Assembly (NCBI GenBank): GCA_038040485.1
Contig: JBBPIE010000001.1
Span: 386,607-450,606, forward strand
Length of the DNA: 64,000 bases
Direction: 5' to 3'
DNA from: Onstottus_B arcticum
GTDB taxonomy: Bacteria; Acidobacteriota; Blastocatellia; UBA7656
Shown: positions 48,553 through 59,084 of the stretch, in pieces
How positions within the stretch are numbered: the first letter of the stretch is position 1
How the letters are laid out: the number at the start of each line of letters is the position of its first letter
Notes under the pieces: model-generated
What the model was told of the DNA's origin: nothing
What the model saw: the letters and a program-made list of their open reading frames with translations, nothing else
Database searches by the model: none
Program-made: the position numbers and the translations under genes

Positions 48553-50799
48553 ATGCACACCCGAGTTGCGCGATTGTGTCTTTTGCTCCTGCTGGCGCTG
48601 ACCGCGCTCGCAGCGCTTATTCATCCGCTATCGGCCGGAACCGGAAAGAGTCTCGCAGAGCAGGTAACCATCCGCCGTGACAACTACGGTGTGCCGCACG
48701 TGATGGCCGAAACCGAAGAGGCCGCCGCGTTTGGGATCGGCTTTGCGCAGGCTGAGGATCACCCGGTCGAGCTCGCGCGAAGATATGTGGTCGCGCAGGG
48801 CGAGTCGGCAAGAGTCTTTGGCGCCGGCGCGGTTGAAAGCGATTTTCGCATGAAGCGCTATGGCAACTACGAAGTTGCGCGGGCGCGCTTCCACGAATTG
48901 ACCCCGCTCTTTCAAGCGATGATGAAAGGATACGCCGCCGGCTTCAACCTCTACGCTGAGAAGCATCGTAAAGAACTGCCCGAGTGGGTCCCAACGTTCG
49001 ACGAGTACGGAGTGCTTGCGATGGGACGAGCCGAAGTGATGCGCTTCGCCTTCAACGACGCGATGATTTCCGGCGTGCAGTTGAAGTATCCAGCCGACAA
49101 CGGCGCGGCGGCGCGAGTCGGGAGCTCGCGAGACTACTCGCAAACTCCGGCGACAACTGAAGGCGAGGAGTCGCAAGCTGGCAGCTTGCGCTACGGCGAA
49201 GATCTGATGGGTTCCAACATGTGGGCGATCTCGGGTTCGCGAACGAATTCGGGCAAGCCGATTCTGCTCGGCAATCCGCACCAGCCGTGGTCCGCGCTCT
49301 ACTGGGAAGCTCACATCACCGTGCCGGGAAAGGTCAACTTCTACGGTTCGACGTTTATCGGGCGGCCGGTGCTGACCACAGGGTTCAACGAGCACCTCGG
49401 CTGGAGCCACACCGTGAACTATCCGGATCTCGCGGACATCTACGTCCTGACGCTCGATCCGAACAACCGCGAGCAGTACGTCTTCGACGGAAAGCCGATG
49501 CCGCTTACCAGGAAAGAGATCACAGTTGAGGTGAAGCAGCCCGACGGCAAGCTCAGCCAGGAACGGCGAACGTATTATTACTCGCACCTTGGCCCGATCG
49601 TTCACCGGACCGCGAAAGACGTTTTCGCGTTGAAGTCCGCAATCCTCGACGAATTTCGCTACTACGAGGAATGGTACGCGCTGAGCAAGTCAAAAAGCCT
49701 CCAGGAGTTCACCGCAAACCTTAAGCAGAATCACATCCCGATGTTCAACATCGCTTACGCGGACGCGGACGGCAACATCGCCTACTGGTGGAACGGCACG
49801 GTGCCCAGGCGCGTGGACGACGGTATGGACTACAGCGCCGAAGTTCCCGGTGCCACGAGCAAGTACGTCTGGAAAGAATTGCACAAGACCGAAGAGCTGC
49901 CGCAGTTGATCAACCCGTCCGGCGGCTATGTCCAGAACTGCAACGATCCGCCGTGGTGGACTTCGCTTCGCAACTTGCTCGACCCGGCAAAGTACCCGTC
50001 TTACTCTGAGCCAGGCCGCCGGCTGCAGCTTCGCTCGCAGATGTCGCTTGAGATGATGGAGAGCCAGCAGAAGTTTTCGCTCGACGACGTAAAGCGCTTG
50101 AAGTACAACCAGAAGATGCTGCTCGCCGATCGCGTGAAGCCTGATTTGATCAAGGCGATCAAGTCGATCGCGAGTCCCTCTGAAGACTTGAAGCGGGGGC
50201 TTGCGGTGCTGGAAGCGTGGGATAACACCGTGGCGCGCGCGAGCAGAGGCGGCGTGCTGTTCCGCCGTTTCTGGGACAGCTACGCTGGATCGAGCAAGAC
50301 CCCGTACGCCGTCGCTTGGGATTCGAAGAATCCCGGCACGACTCCGCGAGGGCTTTCAAACCCCGAGCTTGCGGTGACGTCGTTTGAAGACGCAGTGCGG
50401 TGGACGCGAAAGACCTACGGCTCAGAGAACGTAGCATGGGGTGAGGTCCATCGTTTGAGGCTTGGAGATCTGGATTTGCCGGTGGGCGGCGAAAGCGGCT
50501 TGTATGGCCTGTTTCGTGTCATGACGTTTGCCGCAGCGCCCGGCGGCAAGCTCGTTGTAGGCACAGTCGAGCGGGGTAAGCCGATGCAAGGCGGAGGCGA
50601 CGGTTGGGTTTTCGCCGTCGAGTTCTCGAAGCCAATCGTCGCGTATTCGGTGCTTGCTTATGGAGAGACTTCCAACACGGCTTCGAAGCACAGCACGGAT
50701 CAAGCGGCGTTGTTTGCCAACGAAGGATTCAAGAAGGCTTTGTTCAGCGAAGCGGAGATCAAGAAGAATATCGAGAGGTCTTATCATCCGGGAGAGTGA
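48553..50799 (+). CDS. Penicillin acylase-type (Ntn) amidohydrolase
   Basis: A 748-aa member of the penicillin/acyl-homoserine-lactone acylase family (peptidase S45). Signal peptide about 1-28 (VARLCLLLLLALTALAALIH). The alpha chain has VTIRRDNYGVPHVMAETEEA and GIGFAQAEDH. Autocleavage should free the catalytic Ser221 in LMGSNMWAISGSRTNSGKPI, which starts the beta chain. Further family motifs are LGNPHQPW, TGFNEHLGWSHTVNYPDLAD and NIAYADADGNIAYWWNG. It hydrolyses an amide, for example a beta-lactam side chain or an acyl-homoserine lactone; the substrate cannot be told. GGAGG lies before the ATG. Confidence 0.92.
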   Translation: MHTRVARLCLLLLLALTALAALIHPLSAGTGKSLAEQVTIRRDNYGVPHVMAETEEAAAFGIGFAQAEDHPVELARRYVVAQGESARVFGAGAVESDFRMKRYGNYEVARARFHELTPLFQAMMKGYAAGFNLYAEKHRKELPEWVPTFDEYGVLAMGRAEVMRFAFNDAMISGVQLKYPADNGAAARVGSSRDYSQTPATTEGEESQAGSLRYGEDLMGSNMWAISGSRTNSGKPILLGNPHQPWSALYWEAHITVPGKVNFYGSTFIGRPVLTTGFNEHLGWSHTVNYPDLADIYVLTLDPNNREQYVFDGKPMPLTRKEITVEVKQPDGKLSQERRTYYYSHLGPIVHRTAKDVFALKSAILDEFRYYEEWYALSKSKSLQEFTANLKQNHIPMFNIAYADADGNIAYWWNGTVPRRVDDGMDYSAEVPGATSKYVWKELHKTEELPQLINPSGGYVQNCNDPPWWTSLRNLLDPAKYPSYSEPGRRLQLRSQMSLEMMESQQKFSLDDVKRLKYNQKMLLADRVKPDLIKAIKSIASPSEDLKRGLAVLEAWDNTVARASRGGVLFRRFWDSYAGSSKTPYAVAWDSKNPGTTPRGLSNPELAVTSFEDAVRWTRKTYGSENVAWGEVHRLRLGDLDLPVGGESGLYGLFRVMTFAAAPGGKLVVGTVERGKPMQGGGDGWVFAVEFSKPIVAYSVLAYGETSNTASKHSTDQAALFANEGFKKALFSEAEIKKNIERSYHPGE

Positions 50800-50850
50800 G
50801 TAGCGAAAACGTTGCCGCCCGGATCAGTTCACGCTGGAGCACACCGAGGC

Positions 50851-51852
50851 TCACTTCTTAGCGTCCACGCGTTTTTTTAGCTTATCAATGGCTTGGCCTA
50901 ACTCGACGCGGCGTTCGTCGGGCAGATTGGGGCTCTCGGCGAGAAACGCTTTAAGCTGCTGAATTGCCTTTTCAGGCTCGCCTTTCAACTCGTACAGATT
51001 CGCCAGATAAATACGCGCCAGGGCAGGCTTGCCAATTTCGTAACTACGCAGAAGGCTGGCTTCGGCGGCTTGATAGTCGGCCGTCATCATCTCGGCAAGG
51101 CCGAGGAAGAGGTAGGGAGTCGAAGACAGCTTGTCCAACTCAAGGCTGCGGCGAAGAGGTGGTATCGCCTCAGGGTACCGCTTCTGCCTTACAAGCATGA
51201 CTCCGATGCCGACGTAAGCCGGCGCGCGGTCAGGCTTAATCTCGATCGCCTTCTGATAGGCCGCCACCGCTTCCTGATCACGTTTGAGCTTTGCGTACTG
51301 CTCGGCCACGGCTACGTGCGCCGAGTAGAACTGAGGGTAGGCGGTGAGGGCTTCCTCAAAGAGTTTGATGGCCTTCTCGGGGTTATTGTCGCGAGATTGT
51401 TTTAGGCCTTTCTCGTACTGCTCGCGCGCACGAGGCGGCAGATTGGGGTCCAATGCCTCAACCGAGGTCACGGCTGCGGTAGCGACAGCCTTGCCGGCCT
51501 TAAGGCGTAATTGGATGTTCTGCGTGAAGGTCTGAGAGCCTGCCCCGAATCCCAAAACCTCTGCGTCTGTCTGCGTGGTCTCGAACGTTTCCCCATCGCC
51601 GTCAGCAACAAGCTGATACCGGCCTCGATTCAATCCGGAAAAAAAGAAGCGGCCGCTCAAGTCGGTGAATGTTTCGTGCACGCGCTTGCCGCTGAATGTG
51701 AGCGTGACTCTAACCGGATTAGGCGGTTGAGAGCCGTTAGGGAGGACGACCCTGCCTTGAAGCGAGTGCGCTGCTTGACCAAGCGAGGTTGTGGCTGCAA
51801 GAAGAATCGCAAACGCGAGAGAGGCAATTCGAATTGACGCGCCTTTGCTCAC
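50851..51852 (-). CDS. Secreted TPR protein with carboxypeptidase-regulatory-like domain
   Basis: A protein of about 333 aa. GTG at 51852 has AAAGGTGA upstream and starts a signal peptide (IRIASLAFAILLAATTSLGQ). Next comes a beta-sandwich of the carboxypeptidase-regulatory type (SLQGRVVLPNGSQPPNPVRV, DLSGRFFFSGLNRGRYQLVA), then four to five TPR units (KAIKLFEEALTAYPQFYSAH, VAAYQKAIEIKPDRAPAYVG, AIPPLRRSLELDKLSSTPYL). The domain pair is common in Acidobacteria. It may bind other envelope proteins. It is convergent with the acylase and lies downstream of the first Oar-type receptor on the same strand. Confidence 0.82.
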   Translation of the reverse strand: MSKGASIRIASLAFAILLAATTSLGQAAHSLQGRVVLPNGSQPPNPVRVTLTFSGKRVHETFTDLSGRFFFSGLNRGRYQLVADGDGETFETTQTDAEVLGFGAGSQTFTQNIQLRLKAGKAVATAAVTSVEALDPNLPPRAREQYEKGLKQSRDNNPEKAIKLFEEALTAYPQFYSAHVAVAEQYAKLKRDQEAVAAYQKAIEIKPDRAPAYVGIGVMLVRQKRYPEAIPPLRRSLELDKLSSTPYLFLGLAEMMTADYQAAEASLLRSYEIGKPALARIYLANLYELKGEPEKAIQQLKAFLAESPNLPDERRVELGQAIDKLKKRVDAKK

Positions 51853-51892
51853 GACTTGTTTCACCTTTGATTCGAGTCGCGCTGCTGGAAGC

Positions 51893-51927
51893 AAAAAAGG
51901 CCGGAGCTTCCGACAAGCCCCGGCCTT
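51893..51927 (-). terminator. Terminator of the first Oar-type receptor gene
   Basis: Read on the minus strand: AAGGCCGGGGCT, loop, AGCTCCGGCCTT, then TTTTTT. It lies 26 bases after the receptor stop. Confidence 0.85.
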
Positions 51928-51952
51928 GAAAGAGCAAGCTAAAGGCTTCCGT

Positions 51953-54900
51953 TTAGAAGCTGAAACGGACGCCGAACTGACTCTGGAACGGTATGCCTAT
52001 CGGCTCCGAGAAGCCCGTCGCGCCAAAGAAGTTGATAGGCTTCTTGAAGTTCGGGCTGTTGATGTTGTTGTCAATGGAGCAGGCACCCGCGACGTCGCCG
52101 CTGCATGCGCCGAAGTTGCCAGTGTTAAACAGGTTGAAGGCTTCGAAGAAGATTCCGAGTTTCACCCTTTCGGTAAAGTTGAAGAACTTGGATACCCTCA
52201 CGTTCACCTGCTTGAAGTTGTCACCGCGTTCGGTGTTAGGCGGCAACTTATTCTGGTCGTTGCCATCGCGCGACTCGCGATCGTTGGTTACGCCGTCCCG
52301 GTTTATGTCTATTGCGCCAGGTACTACACTGAACGGCCGCGCCGACGACAATTGAACGACCGGCGAAATTTGGAAGCCCCACCGCAGGTCAAAGACGCCT
52401 GACATCACGAAGCGATGCCGCTCGTCTTCCCCCGTCGGACCGAAGTCAGCCAATGGGTCGAACTTGTTGAACTGGTTCTGGGCCGTGAGTTGGAAGGATT
52501 GAGATCCACCAAACCAGCCTTGCGACTTCGCCAGCGTGTAGTGGGCGTTGAACAGGAATTTGTTTGCGTAGCGCTTTCGGAACGCTATCGTAAACGCATC
52601 GTAGCGCGAGCGCCCGTCGGACTGGGCGACACGGAGTCTGGTGAACGGGTTCGCCTGACCGAATTCAGCGATGATCTCGGCCGCGTGAGCATTGATCAGC
52701 GGCTGCAGCAGGCGCGTCGGGTTGGGATCCGTGCGCTGCGCGTTTTGGAGCGGACCGATGCGCGGGTTGATGTCCAACTGCGTGAACTCGTGCAGACCCA
52801 GGATGTGAACGTAGTCAAAATCGAGCGCCATGTTCCGGCCTAGTTCCATCGCATAGCCGATGTTGAACTGCTGCGTGTACGGCGACTCGTAGTTCGGATC
52901 AATCAGCCGCCCATTCACCGGGAAGCCAATCGGTGGGTTCGTGAGTGGCCGCGGGAAAGGCGGCGCAGGCGACGCCGCGCTCAGGTTTGCCGAGTCGTCG
53001 ATGATCAACGCATAGATTTCATCATTGGCCGACTGCACGGCAAACAACGGCACGTTCAAAAACGACTGGTCATAGTAGATGCCGTAACCGCCGCGCACCA
53101 CCGACCGGCCATTACCCATGACGTCCAAGGCAAACCCGAAACGCGGACCGAAATTGTTCTTATCGTCCTGGGGCACTCTCTCCCCGAAGGGACTGCCGAT
53201 GATCTTCAAAAACTTGACCGCTCGGTTATTGGGCTGGAACTTCGAATCAAAATAGCCCATGTCACGGTCGTAACGGATGCCGAGATTCAGCGTGAGGCGC
53301 GGTGTAATCTTCCAGTCGTCCTGAACGTACCAGGAGAACAGCTTGGCGCCGTCACGTAGATCAAAGTTCGGATTCCCCCCGGCAAGTATCAGGTCGGCTG
53401 CAACGCCTAAACCGTTCAGATTGGCCTGGTTGCAGTCCGCGCCCGAGAGCCCGAACGTTCCGCAGGTAATCGGCCCCGGCCGTATCTGACTGGTGTTGAA
53501 TCCCTGCGGGAACTGGTTTGGATTGTTAGCGATCTGATCTGCCGTAAAAAAGAAGTCGTACTCCGGCGCCGACAGGAAGGCGAACAACCCGCCAAGCACC
53601 GGCTCGTTCGTGAAGTCCACGCCGAACTTGAACCCGTGCCTGCCGCGGTTCCACGTTAGATCGTCCCGGAACTGGTGCTTCCTTTGCACGGTGCGCTGGG
53701 GCACGTTACCGTTGCGGCCGACCGAGAGCCCGTCCGCGAAGATCAGGTTCGGCAAATCGGTGGTCGCTCCGATCTGGTTGTCGAAGTCCGAAAACTGATA
53801 TGCAAACTGGTTGACCACGTTAGAATTTGCGGTCCAGGTCCATGAGCCGAGCAGGTTGTAGAGATCATTCTCGGTGGTGTTCCCGCCCGAGGCATCGGTG
53901 AAAACTATCAGGTATCCGGCTTGATCGTTCAGACCGGTATTATTCTGCCCGGCGAATCGCACTGAGAAGGTGTGGTTCGCAACAGGGAAGAAGTCGGTCT
54001 TGATCGTGTATTGATGTTCGTCGAACGGCTGCTCGAGAAAACGTACTGCCTTGTAGCCCAGCGGCTCTAGCAGCTGGATCTGATCAAAGATAGAGGAAGG
54101 AACGATTGAGTTCCCACGCTCACGCGTGCGCTCGTAGGTTCCAAAGAAGAAAGCCTTGTCCTTGGATATCGGCCCGCCAATTGACCCGCCGAACTGCTGG
54201 CGATTAAAGGGTGGCTTTATTGCGTCCCCTTCCGAAAACAAGGTCGGGTTGGCATCCGCAAGCAACTTTGGCGCGTTCGCATTGAGCTTATCGTGCCGGA
54301 AGAAGCCGAATGCCGAACCGTGAATGGCGTTCGTGCCGCTCTTGCTGACTATCGAGAGCAGCGCGCCACCCGAGCGGCCGTTCGCTGCCGAGAATCTCTG
54401 AGTCGACAGAGCGAACTCCTGAATTCCTTCCATTGTGAAGTTCTGGAGGATCCCCCCCACAGCGTTGTCCTTGTTGTCGCCACCATCAATCGTGATGTTC
54501 AGGTTGCGACCTGTAGCGCCTCCAACCGAGAAGGTACCGACCCGCGCTTTGGTCGGGTCAAACGACGGCTGTAGCGTAGCTCCAGGCACGAGGACGGCCA
54601 GGGAGGCGAAAGAACGACCGTTCACGGGGAGATTCTCCATTTGGCGCTGGTTTACAACCCCGCCTACATCGGTCTTGGTCGTTTCAATCAGGGCCGCGTT
54701 TTCGCCGGTGACGGTTACCTGCTCAGCGGTCCCCGCCGGTCTCATTTCCGGGTCAAGCGTCACGCGCGAGAGCACGTTTACTGTGACGGGATCGGCGACG
54801 TACTTACCGAATCCGCTTGCCTCGGCCTCGACCCGATATTCGCCGGGCACTATCTGATTCAACTCGTAGACTCCCGAATCACTTGTGGTAGTCTTGCGCT

Positions 54901-55084
54901 CGAAGCTCGTGCCCTTGTTGATGGCCCTGACCGTTGCGCCCGATACAACGGCGCCGGACTGGTCTTTAACCACGCCGGTGATGCTGCCAGTGTTAGCCGT
55001 CTGCGCCAGTGCCGGCAAAGGCGCAGCAGCTAGAAGCGCCACAGCGGTCATAACTGCCGTGATTGTTCTCTTGAACTTCCTCAT
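51953..55084 (-). CDS. Oar-type TonB-dependent receptor-like outer-membrane protein 1
   Basis: A 1043-aa outer-membrane protein. Signal peptide about 1-28 (RTITAVMTAVALLAAAPLPA). A carboxypeptidase-regulatory-like domain follows (about 33-112: GSITGVVKDQSGAVVSGATV, YELNQIVPGEYRVEAEASGF), then a plug domain (LIETTKTDVGGVVNQRQMEN, LNITIDGGDNKDNAVGG) and a long beta-barrel, ending in a strand with terminal Phe (FGVRFSF). The build is that of Oar-like TonB-dependent transporters of Myxococcota and Acidobacteriota. ATG at 55084 has AAGGAGG upstream. The substrate is unknown. It could be driven by the TonB proteins at 5.8-8 kb, by inference. Confidence 0.92.
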   Translation of the reverse strand: MRKFKRTITAVMTAVALLAAAPLPALAQTANTGSITGVVKDQSGAVVSGATVRAINKGTSFERKTTTSDSGVYELNQIVPGEYRVEAEASGFGKYVADPVTVNVLSRVTLDPEMRPAGTAEQVTVTGENAALIETTKTDVGGVVNQRQMENLPVNGRSFASLAVLVPGATLQPSFDPTKARVGTFSVGGATGRNLNITIDGGDNKDNAVGGILQNFTMEGIQEFALSTQRFSAANGRSGGALLSIVSKSGTNAIHGSAFGFFRHDKLNANAPKLLADANPTLFSEGDAIKPPFNRQQFGGSIGGPISKDKAFFFGTYERTRERGNSIVPSSIFDQIQLLEPLGYKAVRFLEQPFDEHQYTIKTDFFPVANHTFSVRFAGQNNTGLNDQAGYLIVFTDASGGNTTENDLYNLLGSWTWTANSNVVNQFAYQFSDFDNQIGATTDLPNLIFADGLSVGRNGNVPQRTVQRKHQFRDDLTWNRGRHGFKFGVDFTNEPVLGGLFAFLSAPEYDFFFTADQIANNPNQFPQGFNTSQIRPGPITCGTFGLSGADCNQANLNGLGVAADLILAGGNPNFDLRDGAKLFSWYVQDDWKITPRLTLNLGIRYDRDMGYFDSKFQPNNRAVKFLKIIGSPFGERVPQDDKNNFGPRFGFALDVMGNGRSVVRGGYGIYYDQSFLNVPLFAVQSANDEIYALIIDDSANLSAASPAPPFPRPLTNPPIGFPVNGRLIDPNYESPYTQQFNIGYAMELGRNMALDFDYVHILGLHEFTQLDINPRIGPLQNAQRTDPNPTRLLQPLINAHAAEIIAEFGQANPFTRLRVAQSDGRSRYDAFTIAFRKRYANKFLFNAHYTLAKSQGWFGGSQSFQLTAQNQFNKFDPLADFGPTGEDERHRFVMSGVFDLRWGFQISPVVQLSSARPFSVVPGAIDINRDGVTNDRESRDGNDQNKLPPNTERGDNFKQVNVRVSKFFNFTERVKLGIFFEAFNLFNTGNFGACSGDVAGACSIDNNINSPNFKKPINFFGATGFSEPIGIPFQSQFGVRFSF

Positions 55085-55586
55085 GTGTGAACCTCCTTCG
55101 TTTAGGTCCTGGTCCATCGTTCACGGGGCACCGTCGGATTCGCAAAGCCTCCGCAGGTGGCCAGGTAGTTTTGGTTTTTGATTGTTCGAGCGCTTTACTC
55201 TAAAGCTCAGTCTTTTCAAAGAACTCCAGCAAGGCTGCTCAACCTACTGTACGAATGCTCAACACAAGCTCCTCGGAGCTTCTAGCGAGACTCCTCGCTC
55301 GGGGGGTGCTTGTCGAGACCTCAGTTTTCCAGGGCTTGGTTGCGTTAAAGCTCAGTTTGACGAGCAAGGAATAGTCCATTCTGGAGCGGGTGTCAAGTGG
55401 CGGGGCGAGTTGTAGCGTCTGGAATAACTTAGTCGACGAGCGCCACCCCGACTTAAGCATGATTCGAGACGGCAAAATACGAGATTTTGGATTTTCGTCC
55501 GAGAATGCGAATCAATGCAGTAAGGAGCGAGCCGCCATCCAGACAGTGGGGTTGCTGGATCAGCCTTGAACGATCGTCCGGGCTCA
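55085..55586. other. Gap between the two receptor genes
   Basis: No gene is seen. The stretch holds the leader of receptor 1 and, near 55480, a lone GATTTTGGATTTT remnant of the heptamer family found at 59560. Confidence 0.4.
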
Positions 55587-55618
55587 ATAAAAATGGCGCT
55601 GGGCCGAAGCCCAGCGCC
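55587..55618 (-). terminator. Terminator of the second Oar-type receptor gene
   Basis: On the minus strand GGCGCTGGGC, loop TTCG, GCCCAGCGCC, then ATTTTTAT. A 10-bp perfect stem with a UUCG tetraloop. Confidence 0.92.
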
Positions 55619-55643
55619 CCCGAGATGACAATGCCACGCGAGT

Positions 55644-58600
55644 CTAGAACTCCACGCGGAAACCAAACTGGGCGGTAAACGGCTTTCCTACCGGCGGCCC
55701 AAAGCCCGGACCGTACAGCGTTGTCGGCTGCCGGAAGGTGCCTCGGGAGGTTGCGAGGCTCAACCCAAGCCGGTCGCCGATGTTCAAGTTCTGTGTATTG
55801 AACAGATTATAGAGTTCAGCGTACGGCTTGAATTTGAATCTTTCCCCAATGCCGAAGACTCTTGTCGCTCGCAAGTCCACGTTCAGGTATCGAGCACTGC
55901 GAGTCCCCTTGATCTGTCCGTTCTCATCCACGACAAAGCCTTCGCGAACGCCGTTCGCTTTGACCTGCGTGCAACCCAGGGGGTTTAGCGCTCGAAGCGC
56001 GGTAGCGTTCCCCCGAGCCGCGAAAACCGCCGCCGGGTCCGTGCCTTCGCAGATGCGATCAACCGTTACCCGGCCATCCCCGTCAAGATCGAAGCCCGAG
56101 TTGAGCGAGTACGGGCGGGCGCTCGCCAGATGGATGATGGGTGAAAGTTGAATTTTCCACGGCAAGTCAAAAACCCCGCTCGCGACAAAGCGATGCCGCT
56201 CGTCGATTCGCGTGTCCCCGAATTCCTCCGGTCTGAACTGTGTTTCGGGGGTCACGGCGATGCCGTTGCCGCTGTAGGAAGCGGTCGGCTGGCCGCCCCA
56301 CGCCCTTGAACTCGACAGAACGTAGCTCGCTTTGAAAGCCATCCCTCTGACTCGTCCTTGAAGCGTAGTCGTCCAGCTATCGAACATCGAGCGGTTGGTC
56401 GTCGTGAACATGTTGATCTGGCCCAGCCGCCCCGCCCCCAACCCTGCGTCCACAAAAGCGCGGTCGAAGAAACGAGTGCCTGCGCCGTTAACGCAACGCG
56501 AAGAGTTTGGAGTCGAGCCGGGATACGCCGGATCACAGATCGTCCTGATCTGTGGGTTGATGTTTTGCACTCGATTCTCGTGAATGCCCAGCGTGTGAAC
56601 ATAGTCGCTTGAAAGCACATAGTTCGTGGCCAGCGTCTTTTGCACTCCGATCGAGAACTTCTGCACGTAAGGATCGGTCATCCCCGGATCGTTGATTCTT
56701 CCGAACCCTCCAAACTCGAGGTCGGTGTTGTTTGCATTCGCTGGCGGGGCCGGCAGAGGATCAACTCCAAACCGGAAGTTCGCCAGATCTCCGACTCCAA
56801 CGCTGCTGTTAACCAGATCGAGAACCGTCTGATAGATCGTGGGGTTTGTCTGTTGCGTCGAGAACAGCGTCAGGTTCTGAAAGATCTGATCGTAGAAGAT
56901 TCCGTATCCGCCTCGAACGACCATGCGGCCGTCGCCCTTGGGATCCCACGCGAATCCGATGCGCGGCTGAAACTCCTTGTAGCCCGGCGTCGTGCGAGTC
57001 AAGTCGCCGCTGGTGATAGCCTGAGCGCGCGGGTCGTTCAGCCTCTCGAGAATCTTCATCGTCCGGTTGTTCGTCTGATCGACAACCAGATTTATGTTCG
57101 CGTCCCATCGAAGCCCCAGGTTAAGAGTGAGCCTCGGAGACAGCTTGTAGTCATCCTGAACATAAAAGGCCAGTTGATGCACGCGCGGCTGACTGGTGTC
57201 GCCGTTGCCGGTCGAGAACAGAATCTCGTTCGCCGCTCCCCGCGTCGCGAAGCCCTGCGGATACGTCGCGTGGTCATTCAGTATCGTCAGCGGGTCGTCG
57301 AAGAACAGTATCTGATACCCGTTGGCGCCAAAGAAAAACGATCCGCCGAGCGTGGTGGGTATGTAGTTGGCTCCGGCCTTCAAGCTGTGCGCTCCCGCTT
57401 GCCACGAGAAATCGTTTCGGATCTGGTACTTTCTCACCTTGGTCTCTTGCGGGACGTTCACATTCGCGCCGCTTTGAACCGACGGGAACGTTATGTTCGG
57501 TTGGTCGGTCACGCCGAGGATGGCGTTCTGGAAGTCCTGAAAATGGAACGTGAACACGTTCAGCTTTGTCGGGCTGATTGTATAGCTGTGGTTCACCACA
57601 AGGCTGTGCAGGTGGTTGTCGTTCGTGTTTCCACCGGTCAGGTCCGACGGCAAGCCGGGATCGACCTGATCGTTAGGTGAGTTGTTTTTCTGGTACGCGT
57701 ATCGGTAGAACATCGATTGCCGTTCGCCTATCCGATGATCGACTTTGGTGCTTAGCAGGTAGTCGTTGTACGGAATCGGAATCGCCGCTGTGGCATTGAC
57801 TCCGGGGATGGCGGCAATCTGTGAAACCAGATCAGCCGGTATGAACAAGTTCTGTCTCTCACGGAATCGCTCGAACGCGCCGAAGAAAAACAGCTTGTCC
57901 TTGATGATGCGTCCGCCAATCGAGCCGCCAAACTCTTCGCGATCGAAGTTGGGCTTGTCGGTCAAACCGGGAGCAAGCTGCTGCCCGGCGGCTTCACGAG
58001 CTTGTTTGTCTCGTTTCTCAAAGAAGTCCAGCGCGCGCATGCTCTCATTGCGGAAGTTGAAGAAGCCCGAGCCGTGCAGCGTGTTGCCTCCGGACTTCGT
58101 CACCACGTTGACGACGCCACCTACTGCGCGCCCGCTCTCGGCGGTCCATCGATGCTGAAGTACCTGGAACTCCTGAATGCCTTCGAACGCGAAATTCTGA
58201 AGCAGACTTCCGACGACGTTGTCTTTGTCGTCGCCGCCATCCACATTCACATCAAGCTGCCGGCCATCTCCGCCGCTGAACGCGATGTTGCCAACGCGAG
58301 TCTTGGTCGGATCGAAGCTTCCGATCGGACGCGCTTCGGGAAGGATCGTCGAAAGATTGGCAAACGTCCGGTTTAACAGCGGAAGGTTCTGAACTTCGTT
58401 TGGCGTCACAACGCCGCCGATTTCGGACCTGGTGGTTTCAATCAAAGGCGCGCCGCCTTGCACCTCAACGGTCTCCGTTACACCTCCGGGCTTGAGCTCG
58501 AAGTTGAGAGTCGGCTTTGCGCCTACATTCAACTCGAGTCCTTTTTGAAGCGCGCGAGAGAAGCCGTTTGCCTCGGCTGTCACATCGTAGGCGCCGGGTG

Positions 58601-58826
58601 GCAACTGGGTGATTGTGTACTCGCCCGCATCGTTGGAATTGGTGCTGCGCGTCGCGCCCGTGGCTGCGTTTTTTGCGGTCACTGAGGCGCCGGCCACCGC
58701 ATTACCCTGCGCGTCGACTACGCGGCCCGTTATGTCGCCGGTCGCGGTCTGAGCCAGGAGCGGGGATACTGGGAACATAGAGAGTAGGCATAGCGTGAGC
58801 AGTAGACTCAACACACGTCTGATCAT
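55644..58826 (-). CDS. Oar-type TonB-dependent receptor-like outer-membrane protein 2
   Basis: A 1060-aa paralogue in layout of the receptor downstream. Signal peptide about 1-26 (RRVLSLLLTLCLLSMFPVSP). Carboxypeptidase-regulatory-like domain about 30-110 (GDITGRVVDAQGNAVAGASV, YTITQLPPGAYDVTAEANGF). Plug region with APLIETTRSEIGGVVTPNEV and LDVNVDGGDDKDNVVGSL. Long barrel ending FGFRVEF. AAGGAGAG lies before the ATG. It has its own terminator, so the two receptors are separate transcription units. The substrate is unknown; large polymers or peptides are typical guesses for this group. Confidence 0.92.
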   Translation of the reverse strand: MIRRVLSLLLTLCLLSMFPVSPLLAQTATGDITGRVVDAQGNAVAGASVTAKNAATGATRSTNSNDAGEYTITQLPPGAYDVTAEANGFSRALQKGLELNVGAKPTLNFELKPGGVTETVEVQGGAPLIETTRSEIGGVVTPNEVQNLPLLNRTFANLSTILPEARPIGSFDPTKTRVGNIAFSGGDGRQLDVNVDGGDDKDNVVGSLLQNFAFEGIQEFQVLQHRWTAESGRAVGGVVNVVTKSGGNTLHGSGFFNFRNESMRALDFFEKRDKQAREAAGQQLAPGLTDKPNFDREEFGGSIGGRIIKDKLFFFGAFERFRERQNLFIPADLVSQIAAIPGVNATAAIPIPYNDYLLSTKVDHRIGERQSMFYRYAYQKNNSPNDQVDPGLPSDLTGGNTNDNHLHSLVVNHSYTISPTKLNVFTFHFQDFQNAILGVTDQPNITFPSVQSGANVNVPQETKVRKYQIRNDFSWQAGAHSLKAGANYIPTTLGGSFFFGANGYQILFFDDPLTILNDHATYPQGFATRGAANEILFSTGNGDTSQPRVHQLAFYVQDDYKLSPRLTLNLGLRWDANINLVVDQTNNRTMKILERLNDPRAQAITSGDLTRTTPGYKEFQPRIGFAWDPKGDGRMVVRGGYGIFYDQIFQNLTLFSTQQTNPTIYQTVLDLVNSSVGVGDLANFRFGVDPLPAPPANANNTDLEFGGFGRINDPGMTDPYVQKFSIGVQKTLATNYVLSSDYVHTLGIHENRVQNINPQIRTICDPAYPGSTPNSSRCVNGAGTRFFDRAFVDAGLGAGRLGQINMFTTTNRSMFDSWTTTLQGRVRGMAFKASYVLSSSRAWGGQPTASYSGNGIAVTPETQFRPEEFGDTRIDERHRFVASGVFDLPWKIQLSPIIHLASARPYSLNSGFDLDGDGRVTVDRICEGTDPAAVFAARGNATALRALNPLGCTQVKANGVREGFVVDENGQIKGTRSARYLNVDLRATRVFGIGERFKFKPYAELYNLFNTQNLNIGDRLGLSLATSRGTFRQPTTLYGPGFGPPVGKPFTAQFGFRVEF

Positions 58827-59084
58827 GAGATCTCTCCTTTTCAGAGGGTCCTTCGAATGAAGATCGCTCGTTGGGGCGGGACTGAGCGGTTCCAGTCCAG
58901 TTATCTACTGGGTACGACTAAGCCTGACGTGCAGAGAAGCAACCGCAATTCCAACGTCGGCAGGTGGGACGAGGCGGACAAAAGGCGGGTTGATACGGCG
59001 TCTCCCGGGGATACTCCGGCGCCGGTATTATCCTGACTAGCTACAAGGGATGAATTTCTGGATTTCCTTCCAAATTCCTGGAAG